Under the pieces are notes generated by a model. The model saw only the letters and a program-made list of their open reading frames with translations. It was not told where the DNA came from and searched no databases. Of a stretch of DNA of 41,466 nucleotides, positions 40,751-41,466 are shown in pieces. The DNA comes from an uncultured Emergencia sp. (lineage in GTDB: Bacteria > Bacillota > Clostridia > Peptostreptococcales > Anaerovoracaceae): contig CALLDR010000152.1 in assembly GCA_937997955.1 (NCBI GenBank), positions 1 to 41,466 on the forward strand, read 5' to 3'. How positions within the stretch are numbered: position 1 is the first letter of the stretch; each line of letters starts with the position of its first letter. A program made the position numbers and the translations under genes.

Positions 40751-41309
40751 TATATTCACTCCCGTCTTTTGCATAAAACCTGCGGATCTTTTTCTTCCCC
40801 CTGGAGATCCGCGTATAAATCAGACCTCTGTCCATGCCGGTCTCCGCGCTGATCTGACTGATCGGCTGCTCTAAGCTGTAGCGGCGCAGAAACAGTTCCC
40901 GGTCCGATGGACTCAGACAGCGGAGCAGTTTTTCCAGCTCATCGGCGGCGGGGTCCTGCTCGTCGTTTGCGGCAGCTCCGTCGGCAATCGAGTTCCACTG
41001 TTCATCTGCCAGCGTCACTCTTCCCCGGTCGGCCCGCCGTTCTCTGCGCAGAAGGTCGATCGCCTTGTATTTGGCGATCGCGCAGAGCCAGTTCTTCAGC
41101 TGGCTTCGCTTTTCCTCGAACCGCTCTGGCTGATGCCAAAGGGCCATCAGGACGTCGTTGAAGCACTCTTCCCAGCGGTCGCCGTATTCGCCGAGACTGC
41201 GCAGCAAAACGGCTTTGATCAGCGGGCCGTATCGGTCGATGACGAACTCTATGGCCGCCGGCTCCTGGCGCTTCAGCGCTTCCATTAAATTATCGTCGGT
41301 TACTTTCAA
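40743..41309 (-). CDS. ECF-type sigma-70 factor
   Basis: This 188-residue protein has sigma region 2 (about residues 20-95, 'FVIDRYGPLIKAVLLRSLG', 'WEECFNDVLMALWHQ', 'LKNWLCAIAKYKAIDLLRRERR') and region 4 (about 122-178, 'LSPSDRELFLRRYSLEQPISQISAETGMDRGLIYTRISRGKKKIRRF'). Regions 1 and 3 are absent, as in ECF factors. It directs RNA polymerase to stress or envelope genes when released. The start is TTG at 41309, with an SD (AAAGGAG) 6-7 bases upstream. The last bases overlap the DUF4179 gene, which is its likely regulator. No clear ECF-type autoregulatory promoter was found upstream, but the spacer is cut by the window edge. Confidence 0.9.
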   Translation of the reverse strand: MKVTDDNLMEALKRQEPAAIEFVIDRYGPLIKAVLLRSLGEYGDRWEECFNDVLMALWHQPERFEEKRSQLKNWLCAIAKYKAIDLLRRERRADRGRVTLADEQWNSIADGAAANDEQDPAADELEKLLRCLSPSDRELFLRRYSLEQPISQISAETGMDRGLIYTRISRGKKKIRRFYAKDGSEYNE

Positions 41310-41466
41310 GCTTTGCTCCTTTCATCGTAATAAAACATAGAATTGATGCATCACTTATTACTTCGTATGATACCCGTCAAATCTGACAGTGTAAAGGGAA
41401 CATTTCGACAGGTTTGTTCTGGTCAACCTTTTTTGTAATAATGTGTTCAGTTTTTACAGTACCTTT
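41310..41466. other. Spacer upstream of the sigma factor gene, to the window edge
   Basis: A weak minus-strand promoter (TTGACG, 17 bases, TAAGTG near 41357-41385) may drive the sigma gene. The right end is AT-rich and holds no gene that I can support. Confidence 0.35.

Overview
The window looks like chromosomal DNA of an anaerobic, mid-GC Gram-positive bacterium of the class Clostridia. A gut-type member of Eubacteriales (Family XIII-like) is my guess and is not proven. The reasons are strong Shine-Dalgarno (SD) sequences, TTG and GTG starts, a perfect CIRCE element, oxygen-sensitive 4Fe-4S flavoenzymes, ferredoxin-like proteins, a lipobox-type peptide-binding protein and ABC-F/ECF families typical of Firmicutes. 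No tRNA, rRNA, CRISPR array or phage gene was seen.

Region 1 (1-16 kb) is a reductase and transport island. The left edge holds the end of an IS1182-like insertion sequence. Next come three large Old Yellow Enzyme-type flavoproteins with 4Fe-4S and FAD/NAD domains (180-2243, 8183-10186, 11683-13707). Around them are an ArsR-type regulator, a PepD dipeptidase with a YfcC-type carrier, a sugar-porter-type MFS transporter, an APC amino-acid permease and an AraC regulator with an apparent frameshift. All three reductases carry Trp where the family's proton-donor Tyr normally sits. A short remnant of the permease C-terminus upstream of the third reductase suggests that a permease-reductase pair was duplicated. 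Several spacers hold structured, riboswitch- or attenuator-like sequence.

Region 2 (16-28.3 kb) is a series of mostly leftward units. They are a TetR regulator with a heterodimer-type ABC exporter pair; two methyltransferases with a NapH-like membrane ferredoxin; a 2-hydroxyacid-dehydrogenase-like protein lacking catalytic residues; a LysE/RhtB exporter; an Hsp20 chaperone under CIRCE control; and a DUF362 ferredoxin with an ABC-F ATPase.

Region 3 (28.5-37.8 kb) is one leftward cluster: an AraC regulator with a nitroreductase-like C-terminal domain, an OppA-like lipoprotein, a cytoplasmic S12 serine hydrolase, OppB, OppC, OppD, OppF and an N-acyl-D-amino-acid deacylase. I read it as a catabolic operon that imports D-residue-containing or N-acylated peptides and breaks them down inside the cell. 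It is analogous in logic to, but built from different enzymes than, the E. coli ddp operon. It is the best candidate here for an undescribed system, and parts of it look lower in GC than its surroundings.

Region 4 (37.8-41.5 kb) has an inverted-repeat-rich non-coding stretch, a GNAT acetyltransferase with a Gly/Ser/Thr-rich insertion, a pyridoxamine-oxidase-fold flavoprotein, and an ECF sigma factor translationally coupled to a DUF4179 anti-sigma-like protein.
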